Source: CAZKUN01 sp964555935
GTDB taxonomy: Bacteria; Armatimonadota; Zipacnadia; Zipacnadales; VGFC01
NCBI GenBank assembly: GCA_964555935.1
Contig: CAZKUN010000057.1
Coordinates: 1-41,904 of the forward strand
Direction of reading: 5' to 3'
Length of the DNA stretch: 41,904 nucleotides
Shown here: positions 22,793 to 30,836 of the stretch, in pieces
Layout of the letters: each line of letters starts with the position of its first letter
How positions within the stretch are numbered: the first letter of the stretch is position 1
Translations under genes and position numbers: made by a program
The notes under the pieces: generated by a model
Told to the model about the DNA's origin: nothing
Database searches by the model: none
The model's input: only the letters and a program-made list of their open reading frames with translations

Positions 22793-23896
22793 TTAGAAGT
22801 CGTAGTCGCCGATGTTCTCTTTAGTGAAGCGCATCGGGGTGCCGAGCACGACGCGGTCATCCTCAACGGCCTTCGTGCCGAGCGTCCCGGCGTCGATGGA
22901 CGTGATGCCTGGCGCGAGCTTGCCGTCGCAGAGAGCCTGCGCCGCGTAGATGGTGAGATAGCCCAGGTCAACCGCGTTCCAGAGCACGACCGTCTTGACC
23001 GTGCCCGAATCGACCCAGCGCCGCATGCTCTTGGGCGTCGATAGACCCGTCAGCGCGACCTCGCCGACTCGCCCGGACCTCTCGAGCGCCGCCGCCGCGC
23101 CCGGGAAGGCGACCGATGTGATGGCGAAGATGCCGTCGAGGTCCTTGTGCGCCGTGAGCACGTCTTGGGTCACTTGCTTGGCGCGCTGCTGGTCCTCGCC
23201 GGAGGCCTTGACCTGCAGGATCTCCATCTCCGGATACTTCTCGTCGATGCGGTGGCGCATCCACTTCATCCACTCGTTCTGGTTCGCCGCGGTGAGCGTC
23301 CCGGTGATGACAATGGTCTTAGCATCCGCGCCGGCCTCCTCGGCCATGACATCGACCAGCGACGCGCCGATCCCCTGCGGGCTTGCTTGGTCGACGAAGA
23401 ACTCGCGCTGGGATTTTTCGGGGTTGGCGTCGGCATCCCAGGTGATCACGTGGATGCCCTTGTCTCTCGCGCGCTTCAGCACGGCCGCGATGGCATCAGG
23501 GTCGTTCGGCGCAACCGCAATGACATCGACTTTCCGCGTGATGAAGCTGTTGATCAGCTCGATCTGATCCTCGACGCGGCTGTCGATCGGGCCGTCGTAG
23601 ATCAGCTCCACGCCTAACTCGGCGGCGGCGACTTTCGCGCCTTGCTCGGTTGCGTTGAAGTAGTCGATGGCCTTCAGCTTCGGCACCATCGCTACCGTGA
23701 TCGTGTCACCAGTCACGAGCGTCGTAGCGTCCGGGACGGGGACCAAGGACTTGGTCGGCGCCGATCCGGCATCCGGTTCGGTCGCGCCGTCGCCCGACGC
23801 GTCCGTAACGGTCTCGTCGTCGGGCGTTGGCGTCGTGCAGCCCGAGGCAACGACGACGACCGCGATCAGCGCGGCCAGCAATGCTCTGCAATTCAT
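22793..23896 (-). CDS. Sugar ABC transporter substrate-binding lipoprotein
   Basis: This 367-residue exported lipoprotein has a signal ending in ASGC with the lipidated Cys20. An Asp/Thr/Pro-rich tether follows, then a type-I periplasmic binding fold similar to RhaS and LsrB. Typical elements are DYFNATEQGAKVAAAELGV, ITRKVDVIAVAPNDPDAI, HVITWDADANPEKSQREF and DGIFAITSVAFPGAAAAL. The family binds sugars such as rhamnose, other pentoses/hexoses or autoinducer-2. Start ATG has GGGGAG upstream. It is the last gene of a three-gene importer operon, 45 bases after the permease. The sugar cannot be read from sequence, but glycan hydrolases nearby suggest a plant- or polysaccharide-derived sugar. Confidence 0.92.
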   Translation of the reverse strand: MNCRALLAALIAVVVVASGCTTPTPDDETVTDASGDGATEPDAGSAPTKSLVPVPDATTLVTGDTITVAMVPKLKAIDYFNATEQGAKVAAAELGVELIYDGPIDSRVEDQIELINSFITRKVDVIAVAPNDPDAIAAVLKRARDKGIHVITWDADANPEKSQREFFVDQASPQGIGASLVDVMAEEAGADAKTIVITGTLTAANQNEWMKWMRHRIDEKYPEMEILQVKASGEDQQRAKQVTQDVLTAHKDLDGIFAITSVAFPGAAAALERSGRVGEVALTGLSTPKSMRRWVDSGTVKTVVLWNAVDLGYLTIYAAQALCDGKLAPGITSIDAGTLGTKAVEDDRVVLGTPMRFTKENIGDYDF

Positions 23897-23941
23897 GTGA
23901 CACTCCCCTGTCCTTAACTCGCGTGCGGAAATCAGAAATGG

Positions 23942-24940
23942 CTATTCGGCGCTCCCCGCGCCCCGGCCTCTTCGCCCGATCTGGCCCAGGATGACCGCGA
24001 TGATGAGGAGCGCCCCGGTTACCACGGCGCGCGCCTCGCTGCCGACATCGGCCAGTTGCAGACCGTTCCCCAGCACGCTGATGGTCAGCACCCCAAGCAC
24101 CGCTCCGATGACTGTTCCGCGCCCGCCGTAGATGTCGATGCCGCCCAGGACGCACGCCGTGATGACGAGTAGCTCCATGCCCGAACCCGCATCTGCCTTG
24201 GCCGTGGCGAATCTCGAGACCGCCACGATGGCGGCCAGCGCGGAGATGACGCCAGATGCCACGTACACGCCGAGTTTCACGCCACTGGCATTGATGCCCG
24301 CATAGCGCGCGGCGGTCTCGTTGTGCCCGATGGCGTAAATCTGCCGGCCGAGCCACGTTCGCCAAAGCAGGATGCCCGCGACGATCGCCAGCGCCAGGAA
24401 GATGAAGAGCTGCGCGGGGACGCCGAGGTCCTTGGTGATCGGCACGTAGCTGTTGCCGATGTTGATGAATGAGTCGGGGAAGTCGCTGACCGGGCTGGCG
24501 CCGCTGATCCCGATCGCAATCCCGCGGAAGCTCGCCATCGTCGCGAGGGTCACCATCAGCGGCGGCACGCCAAGCCGCGTGATGATGAGCCCGTTAACCG
24601 CTCCGGCGGCCGCTCCCGTCAGCAGGCCGACGCCGACGCACGCGCCGATCGGCAGGCCCCAGTCGCGCCACGCAATCCCAGTCATGACAGCCGCGAGCGC
24701 CATGATCGACCCCACTGACAGGTCGATCCCTCCGGTGATGATGACGAACGTCATCGCCAGCGCCAGCAAGCCCGGCTCGACGAAGAACCGTGGCATCTCG
24801 AGGATGTTGGCGGCGGTCAGGAAGTCCGGCGAGAGCATCGACATCACGACGATGGTCAGCAGAAACAGGACCCCGAGCCAGAACTCGTGTCGCCGCCAAA
24901 GCCCAGTGCCCGCGGCGCGTTTCTGCGAGAGGGCGCTCAT
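23942..24940 (-). CDS. Sugar ABC transporter permease (RbsC/RhaP-like)
   Basis: This 332-residue integral membrane protein of the BPD_transp_2 family has about eight to ten hydrophobic helices. Family motifs are AMTFVIITGGIDLSVGSIMA, GLIITRLGVPPLMVTLATM, the coupling-helix segment YAIGHNETAARYAGINASGV, and CVLGGIDIYGGRGTVIGAVL. Its start overlaps the stop of the ATPase-permease fusion (ATGA), so translation is coupled. It forms the second half of a heterodimeric membrane channel together with the permease domain fused to the ATPase. An acidic/basic short C-tail follows the last helix. Confidence 0.94.
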   Translation of the reverse strand: MSALSQKRAAGTGLWRRHEFWLGVLFLLTIVVMSMLSPDFLTAANILEMPRFFVEPGLLALAMTFVIITGGIDLSVGSIMALAAVMTGIAWRDWGLPIGACVGVGLLTGAAAGAVNGLIITRLGVPPLMVTLATMASFRGIAIGISGASPVSDFPDSFINIGNSYVPITKDLGVPAQLFIFLALAIVAGILLWRTWLGRQIYAIGHNETAARYAGINASGVKLGVYVASGVISALAAIVAVSRFATAKADAGSGMELLVITACVLGGIDIYGGRGTVIGAVLGVLTISVLGNGLQLADVGSEARAVVTGALLIIAVILGQIGRRGRGAGSAE

Positions 24941-27408
24941 GTGGCCTCCCCCCCTCTCCCGCGGATGCGTCGACGGATGACGTCGGCCATCACCGCCGCG
25001 AGGATCAGCGCGCCTTGGAGGGCCTGCGCCCAGAACTCGTCGACCATCAGCAGCGTCAGCGCGTTGGCAATCACTCCGATCACCAGGACGCCGAGAAGCG
25101 TCCCCAGGATGGAGCCGCTGCCGCCGAAGATGTTCGTTCCGCCCACCATGACCGCCGTGATCGTGATGAGTTCGAGCGTCGGCGCGGCGTTCGGCTGGAT
25201 GGGCGGGTTGACCGCGGCGTAGATCACTCCGGCGATGCCGACGAGGAACCCCAGCCCCGCGAAGGCTGCGAACTGTGTCCGCTGAGGCCTGATGCCGGCG
25301 GCGCGCGAGGCGCTCGCATCGTCGCCGACCGCGTAGACCGCCCGGCCCCAGCGCGAGTGGCCCATCACGACTGCCGCCACGCCGAGCGTGACCCCGCCGA
25401 TGAGCACGGGGATGGGGATGCCCAGCGGACCCGCGCCTGCGATTCTCTCAAACGCAATCGGGGTCTCCGTAAGCCAGCTGCCGTCCGTCAGCTTGAGCGC
25501 GATCCCGCGGAAGATGCTCCGCGTCCCGAGCGTCGCCACGATAGCCGGCACCCGCAGCCATGTGGCGAGGATGCCGTTCAGCGACCCCATGAGGGTGCCC
25601 ACCGCGACGGCCGCCACGCACGCGATGGGGATAGGGACCCCGGCCTCGAGCATCATCCCCATGATGAGGCATGTCAGCGCCAGCATCGCGCCTATGGAGA
25701 CATCGATCCCGCCGGCAACGATGACAGCCGTCATTCCCGCGGCGCAGATCGCCAGGTGCGAGCTGTTGATGAGGATTCCCGTTACGTTGCGCGCGTCCGC
25801 GAAGTGCGGCATGCGGATGGCTAGCACGAGGCACAGCGCCAGTAGCGCCGCGCCGAGCACGGCCTCGCGCATTGGTATGCGGATCTTGCGGCCAGCTCTT
25901 TCAGTGTCCTCTGCCTGCTCGCTCTCGGCGGCGAGGGCGGCTTCCATCACGTTCTCGGGCGTGGCCTCCTGAGATGAGAACACGCTGGCGACCGCGCCCC
26001 CGCGCATTGCGATGATGCGGTCGCTGAGTGAGAGTAGCTCCGGGAGGTCTGAGCTCACGAGCAGGACGCCGACGCCGCGTCGCGCGAGGTCGCGGATCAG
26101 GTCGTGGATGGCCGCTCTGGCGGCAATGTCCACGCCCTGGGTCGGCTCCTCGAGCACGAGCACTTGCGGTTCGGCCGCGAGGCGGCGACCAACGGCGACC
26201 TTCTGCTGGTTTCCGCCCGACAGCGTCGAGAGAGCCTGCTCGATCGAATGCGCTCGCACGTCGAGGTCGGCCACTTGTCGGCGAGTGATCTCGTCTTCCT
26301 TGGCGCGCTTTGGGAATCCGAGCCAGGAGAGGTCTTTCAGGATCGAGAGCGTCACGTTCTCGCGAACGGCCATCCCCGTCACGACTGCCTGGCCGTGCCG
26401 GTCGCCCGGCACGTAGGCGATTCCCAATCGCCTCGCCGCGGCGGGGCCCGTGATGCGCGCCCGCCCCTTGGGCGTGTGGATCTCGCCTGAATCCGCTTTC
26501 ACGAGTCCAAACAGCGCGCGGACGAGTTCTTCCTTGCCGCTGCCGGCTAGCCCCGCCACGCCGAGTATCTCGCCCCGCTCAAGCTCGAGTCCGACGTCCT
26601 CCAGCGCGCTCCGCAGCGTCAAGCCCCTGACGGACAGCAGCACGTCACCGGTTGACTCTCGCGGCTCGGGACGGGCGTCCTCATCCACCTCGCGCCCGAC
26701 CATCATCGCCACGATCTGCGCGCGGTCGACATCGCTCGCCTGAACCGTGCCGACCGACTCGCCGTCTCGCAGCACGGTGATCCGATCGGCCAGCCGCCCG
26801 ACCTCCTCGAGGCGATGCGAGATGTAGACGATCGCCATCCCCTGCTCGCGCAATCGCGAAAGCAAGGCGAATAGCGCCTCGCACTCGCGCTGCCCGAGCG
26901 ATGCGGTCGGCTCGTCGAGGATCAGCAGTTTCGCGTCGCGCCTGAGCGCGCGAGCGATCTGGATCTCCTGTCGCTCAGCGACGCTCAACTCGCCGACGGG
27001 GCGGTTGAGATCAACGTGCAGTCTGAGAGCGCCCAGCAGCGCTCGCGCTTCGACTCGCATCCGCTGCCAGTCAACGCGCCCGCCGGTTGTGGGCAGATCG
27101 CCCGCGAAGAGGTTCTCAAGTCCGCTGAGGGATGGGAAAAGGCCTATATGCTGGTGGACGACCGCGATGCCCATGCGGCCCGCGGCGTTGGGGCCGAAGT
27201 TGGCGATGCGCTCCCCGTCGAGGCGAAGCTCGCCTTCGTCGGGTGATTGCAGCCCGGCGAGGATCTTCACCAGCGTAGACTTGCCGGCGCCGTTCTCGCC
27301 CACCAAAGCGTGGATCTCGCCGGCCGTCACGCCGAGATCGATCTTGAGCAGGGCCTGAACGCCGGGGAAAGCCTTGCTGATGCCCTGGATATCCAGGATC
27401 AAGTTCAC
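24937..27408 (-). CDS. Fused sugar ABC importer: double ATPase plus permease
   Basis: This 823-residue protein joins two parts normally encoded separately. Residues 1 to about 500 are an RbsA-like tandem ATPase. NBD1 has Walker A GENGAGKST (37-45), signature LSVAERQ and Walker B LLILDEPTASL. NBD2 has a GLAGSGKEEL loop, signature LSGGNQQK and Walker B VLVLEEPTQGVD (Glu where Asp is usual). Residues about 515-823 are a BPD_transp_2 permease with VIVAGGIDVSIGAMLALTC, YAVGDDASASRAAGIRPQ and VMVGGTNIFGGSGSILGTLL. The junction is a charged linker (ESEQAEDTERAGRKIRI). Start is GTG with GGAGAG seven bases upstream. It heads the importer operon and is coupled to the second permease. The frame is intact through the junction. 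Confidence 0.92.
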   Translation of the reverse strand: MNLILDIQGISKAFPGVQALLKIDLGVTAGEIHALVGENGAGKSTLVKILAGLQSPDEGELRLDGERIANFGPNAAGRMGIAVVHQHIGLFPSLSGLENLFAGDLPTTGGRVDWQRMRVEARALLGALRLHVDLNRPVGELSVAERQEIQIARALRRDAKLLILDEPTASLGQRECEALFALLSRLREQGMAIVYISHRLEEVGRLADRITVLRDGESVGTVQASDVDRAQIVAMMVGREVDEDARPEPRESTGDVLLSVRGLTLRSALEDVGLELERGEILGVAGLAGSGKEELVRALFGLVKADSGEIHTPKGRARITGPAAARRLGIAYVPGDRHGQAVVTGMAVRENVTLSILKDLSWLGFPKRAKEDEITRRQVADLDVRAHSIEQALSTLSGGNQQKVAVGRRLAAEPQVLVLEEPTQGVDIAARAAIHDLIRDLARRGVGVLLVSSDLPELLSLSDRIIAMRGGAVASVFSSQEATPENVMEAALAAESEQAEDTERAGRKIRIPMREAVLGAALLALCLVLAIRMPHFADARNVTGILINSSHLAICAAGMTAVIVAGGIDVSIGAMLALTCLIMGMMLEAGVPIPIACVAAVAVGTLMGSLNGILATWLRVPAIVATLGTRSIFRGIALKLTDGSWLTETPIAFERIAGAGPLGIPIPVLIGGVTLGVAAVVMGHSRWGRAVYAVGDDASASRAAGIRPQRTQFAAFAGLGFLVGIAGVIYAAVNPPIQPNAAPTLELITITAVMVGGTNIFGGSGSILGTLLGVLVIGVIANALTLLMVDEFWAQALQGALILAAVMADVIRRRIRGRGGEAT

Positions 27409-27490
27409 GAAACGGCTCTCCAGCTATGAGGAAAGAGTGCGGTCTCGATGCGCGACTGAGGGTTTCACCGGGCCATCTCTGTCTGCCTCC

Positions 27491-28609
27491 TCACCTGTCA
27501 TTCGGCAGCCGCAGCGGCGGGATCCCAAACGCGTCCTCTCTCCACTGTTGGACATACGATTCCGGTACCTCATCGGCGTCGATCAGCATGTCAGCGCCTG
27601 TTGGGATGCCTAGCCTCACCGTTCGAGTTCCGGCTCTGCCCCGCCGGTCTGAGCCTGAGGCTTCGAGTATCATGCCGACGCCGATGGCGCGTGACTGCGC
27701 GTAGAGCGGATCGGCATCAGGTGGCAGCGGCTGAATGTCGGGGCGTGGACGGTGGAACGGATCGTACTTCGTGGCCCAGCGGCCGACCTCCGCCTCTGGA
27801 TTAAGGCCTCGGCGTGCTCCGGCCACGTCCAGGTAGAGGTATAGGCCGTCACTCCCCTCACCACCGATTTCCAGCGTCAGCCGACCCCCATTGGCTAATC
27901 CAGGGCTCATATACAGGTCCATGCCGCACTCGCTCTGGCCGACGCTCAGTCCGGCCGTGTTCGCGCCCTCGGCGCCGGAACGGACCGGGCCGTTGCATGG
28001 GTACCAGACGGGATCCAGTGCGGCGCCCCATCGGTAGGGCCGAAAGCTCCCATGCGGCAGGAAGCCGCCGATGATCCCAACACTCCCCAGCCGGGCGCCG
28101 GACTTGCGCCTCACGTCGCCGCCGACGGCGATTAGGTCCGGTATCCTGGCGCGTTGGTGCATGTGGACATCCCCGCCGATGACGACCAGGCGGCGCGGCA
28201 TCTCCTCAACGCGCAGTCGCGGGATCTCCGTGTCGCCGAACCGCACGGTCGTCCCGCCACTGCCTGCCCACCCGGTGTGGAACTGACGAAGCTCGGGCAA
28301 GTGATCGGGCATGACGCGCCCGCCGACCGTGGCGCCTTCGGCGACCTCCACTTCCGAGCAGACGGCGATCACATCACCGGCCACGACCGCCGTCTCTCGT
28401 AGCACGACCCTCCCGCCGAGGGCGACTACATCTCCCATCACCGAACCGGCGATGTCTACCGGCCCGATGGCGACCAGCCCGCCGATGCGCGCGCCCTCGG
28501 CTACCGGCGTCGGCCCGACGGTGATGTAGACTTGGTCATCGGCCGCCGCGCGTGCCGCGTACGCAAGGCAGACGGCCGCCGCTATTCCTCGCACCCAATC
28601 GCCTCTCAT
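27491..28609 (-). CDS. Secreted bactofilin-like repeat protein (copy B)
   Basis: This 372-residue protein has a signal peptide (about 1-23). An N-terminal stack of short hydrophobic repeats follows (ARIGGLVAIGPVDIAG, VMGDVVALGGRVVLRE, VVAGDVIAVCSEVEV, ATVGGRV). A second set lies near 140-180 (RLVVIGGDVHMHQRAR, IPDLIAVGGDVRRKSG). Such G-x-V/I repeats are typical of bactofilin or polymer-forming beta-helix proteins, but bactofilins are normally cytosolic and this one appears exported. The C-terminal half has no recognised domain. It shares its layout with the next gene upstream, 23 bases away, and is probably co-transcribed with it and perhaps with the ABC importer. Function unknown; a surface filament or sugar-binding role are both possible. 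Confidence 0.75.
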   Translation of the reverse strand: MRGDWVRGIAAAVCLAYAARAAADDQVYITVGPTPVAEGARIGGLVAIGPVDIAGSVMGDVVALGGRVVLRETAVVAGDVIAVCSEVEVAEGATVGGRVMPDHLPELRQFHTGWAGSGGTTVRFGDTEIPRLRVEEMPRRLVVIGGDVHMHQRARIPDLIAVGGDVRRKSGARLGSVGIIGGFLPHGSFRPYRWGAALDPVWYPCNGPVRSGAEGANTAGLSVGQSECGMDLYMSPGLANGGRLTLEIGGEGSDGLYLYLDVAGARRGLNPEAEVGRWATKYDPFHRPRPDIQPLPPDADPLYAQSRAIGVGMILEASGSDRRGRAGTRTVRLGIPTGADMLIDADEVPESYVQQWREDAFGIPPLRLPNDR

Positions 28610-28632
28610 CGGAGGTCACCCCCTCTACACTG

Positions 28633-29775
28633 TCAGTACCGTCCGCCGCCGTGCGCTCCAGGGCTCTGAGCGAGGCTGCCGGCATCCGCCGGAACTGATA
28701 GGGCGAACACCTCGGAGACGTGTTGCCCCTTGCCTGGTCTGCTCTCAACTGAGAACCCAACGCCCAAGGCTGTGGACCGGGCCAACGCGGGAGGCGAGCC
28801 GTTGGGGACGAAGATCGGTGCCGCGGGCCACAGGACGCCACCACCGCCTAGGCCGCCGCCTAAGCCACCACCACCGCGCCCGCCGCCGCCGAAACCTCCC
28901 CCACCACGCCCTTCGGGGGCGGGTCGCGCGCCCTCCGGCCGGCGTTGCGCGGCGACGGCCTTCATCGTCAGTCCCAATGAGCCGTTAGTGTCGACGCGCA
29001 GGTACACGCTCGCATTGCTGTGCCAGGGATCTGGCGACCAGAGAGTGAGCCGCGCGTCGCTGGCGCCGACCTTGATGCGTGGCTCAATCCAGGCCTTCGC
29101 CGCCGGCGTTTTCGACCCGCCGCTACAGATGAGCACCTGGGGCTCGGTCACGTTGGCGGGATGCGGCTCCTCCCCCGGGAAGGTGGTCGTGCCGCCGACG
29201 ACATGCGCGCTCCCCGTCTTGGCCTCGCCTTCCACGACCAAGTCGCCGCCCAACACTCGCGTGTTGGCGACGTCGGACGCCCCGGCGATCGTCAGCGTAC
29301 CGCCTATCGCGATCACGGTCTCGAGCTTCTCGTCGCGGATGGTGGCGTCGCCGATATGGAAGCGACTGGGGTCAGCGCCCTGACTCGGCAGATCGATTGA
29401 GCGGACCTCCGGGAGCTGTTGCGCGGCCACCTCGCCTAGCACTCTTGCGCTCCGGGCCTGGACGACGTCACCACAGACGGCCGTGACGTTCCCCGCCACG
29501 AGTGCCGTGGGCTCCAGCGTGATCGATCCTCCGATCGCGACAACGTCGCCACGGACTTCGCCAGCAACCGTCACATCGCCAATGCAGACCACGCCCGTCA
29601 GCACCTCGCCCTCGGGGACGGCCGTAGCGCCGACACAGATCCAGTACGGTTGTGCGGGGGCCGAGCCGAGGATGTAATCTGTGCTGTAGTGATGGGCCCC
29701 AGCTCCCAGTTGCGCTTCTCCCGTGACTGTCAATAGCGCCAGCATGCCGCCGACTGCCATCCACGCGAATCTCAT
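28633..29775 (-). CDS. Secreted bactofilin-like repeat protein (copy A) with Gly-rich segment
   Basis: This 380-residue protein starts with a signal peptide (about 1-22). Its beta-helix-like repeats closely parallel those of its downstream neighbour (GEVLTGVVCIGDVTVAG, EVRGDVVAIGGSITLEP, ALVAGNVTAVCGDVVQ, VIAIGGTLTIAG, VLGGDLVVEG). A glycine-rich run near residues 285-310 (GGGGFGGGGRGGGGLGGG) is absent from the other copy and looks like a flexible linker. The C-terminus ends GAHGGGRY. The ATG has GGAGGTG eight bases upstream. The two copies are ancient tandem paralogs, given their low identity. Function is not known. Confidence 0.75.
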   Translation of the reverse strand: MRFAWMAVGGMLALLTVTGEAQLGAGAHHYSTDYILGSAPAQPYWICVGATAVPEGEVLTGVVCIGDVTVAGEVRGDVVAIGGSITLEPTALVAGNVTAVCGDVVQARSARVLGEVAAQQLPEVRSIDLPSQGADPSRFHIGDATIRDEKLETVIAIGGTLTIAGASDVANTRVLGGDLVVEGEAKTGSAHVVGGTTTFPGEEPHPANVTEPQVLICSGGSKTPAAKAWIEPRIKVGASDARLTLWSPDPWHSNASVYLRVDTNGSLGLTMKAVAAQRRPEGARPAPEGRGGGGFGGGGRGGGGLGGGLGGGGVLWPAAPIFVPNGSPPALARSTALGVGFSVESRPGKGQHVSEVFALSVPADAGSLAQSPGAHGGGRY

Positions 29776-29830
29776 ACCAAATGCACCTCCGCTTTTTGGC
29801 CGCCATACCCTTCGTTCGACGTCCGTGTAA

Positions 29831-29847
29831 TACTATCCTGCATAGTA
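29831..29847. promoter_or_regulatory. Palindrome TACTAT-N5-ATAGTA in a divergent promoter region
   Basis: A perfect 6-5-6 inverted repeat lies in the 168-base gap between the divergent genes at 29775 (minus) and 29944 (plus). Read on either strand it presents TACTAT, a plausible -10 element, so it could be a shared operator or bidirectional promoter core. The -35 elements are weak on both sides. The local AT content is high for this window. Confidence 0.45.
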
Positions 29848-29943
29848 GAACGTGTGCGGCATCACACTTCATGGTCGGTGAGGACTCCTCGCGATGGGGG
29901 GCGAACTGGTAGACGACCGCCGACACCACGGAGGTGGCAGACG

Positions 29944-30834
29944 ATGATTCGTGCCCACAGATGTGCCACGATTGCGACGCTATCCATTCTCGCGCTCGCG
30001 ACATGCGTTGCCCAGCCCGCCATGGAGCGGATGTCCATTGAGGGCGGCGCGGGCGCCGGCGACTGGACGACGGCCGAGGCCGATGCGACGACCAGCGACC
30101 TGCATGCCGAGTTAGGCGATGAGAGCCTGCTCTTGCACATCGATGTGAACCATGAGACCGGCGAGATCAAGTACCCGATCGGCTGGCCCCGCATCTACCT
30201 CGACATCCCTGAGGAGTTGCGCGACTGGCAGGGCTACGATTACCTGGAGTTGTCGGTTCACACGGAAAGCTCGAGGGATGACCTGCCGAGCAAGGGCCTT
30301 GGGATGATCCTCTACACGCCCGACAAGGCGAGGCAGTACCAGCGCAACCTGACGGAACTGACGGTGGGGGAGACGTCGAGCATCGTGATCCCACTGTCGG
30401 AGATCGCCCGCCACGGGAACGTGACGCGGATGCAGTTCTACATCTCAGAATCCGAGTTCAAGCACGGGGATGTGCTCGACTTCTTCATCGACGACATCGC
30501 GCTGACGCGCTTTGCGGAGCCCGCGCTGAGCGAGGTCGTCGCGCTGCAATCGATCGCCTACGACGACGCCGAACATCTCGGGGTGAAGTTCCGGTTGCTT
30601 GGCCTGGCACAGGGCGAGGTGGCCCAGGTCGCGGCGCGGTTGAGACAGGGAGACGCGGTGGTCGCCGAGGGCATGTGGGCGCTTGAGCGGGGAACGCATG
30701 AAGCCTGGCTGAAACTGACGCAGGCTCCCCAGCCCGGCGTCGCGCAGCTTGACCTGTTCGTCGGCCCGCCCGAAGAGGTCGCCACGATCCGAATCATCCC
30801 CGGGCCGTTCAATCCCAAAGGCGGAGGTGAGTAG
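29944..30834 (+). CDS. Secreted protein with carbohydrate-binding-like beta domain
   Basis: This 296-residue protein has an N-terminal signal (about 1-25). A beta-sandwich-like region follows (about 30-195), with YPIGWPRIYLDIPEELRDW, YDYLELSVHTESSRDD, SSIVIPLSEIARHGNVTRMQ and VLDFFIDDIALTRFAEP. This pattern recalls CBM11-like or other galactose-binding-fold modules that accompany glycan enzymes. The C-terminal part (about 200-296) is a second beta-rich domain. The start ATG has GGAGGTGG upstream; the open frame extends 90 bases further but without a ribosome site. It ends two bases before the DUF4091 gene, whose ribosome site lies in its last codons, so the two are an operon and probably work together outside the cell. 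Confidence 0.7.
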   Translation: MIRAHRCATIATLSILALATCVAQPAMERMSIEGGAGAGDWTTAEADATTSDLHAELGDESLLLHIDVNHETGEIKYPIGWPRIYLDIPEELRDWQGYDYLELSVHTESSRDDLPSKGLGMILYTPDKARQYQRNLTELTVGETSSIVIPLSEIARHGNVTRMQFYISESEFKHGDVLDFFIDDIALTRFAEPALSEVVALQSIAYDDAEHLGVKFRLLGLAQGEVAQVAARLRQGDAVVAEGMWALERGTHEAWLKLTQAPQPGVAQLDLFVGPPEEVATIRIIPGPFNPKGGGE

Positions 30835-30836
30835 CC

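Noticed and set aside
22351..22971. N-terminal extension of the minus-strand gene ending at 21436
   Set aside because: The extension is shadow-like, overlaps the DUF1232 gene antisense, and a strong GGGGGAG site points to the ATG at 22350.
28840..28920. GC-rich repeat cluster in the minus-strand gene at 28633
   Set aside because: It encodes a Gly-rich linker in frame, so no separate DNA element is needed.
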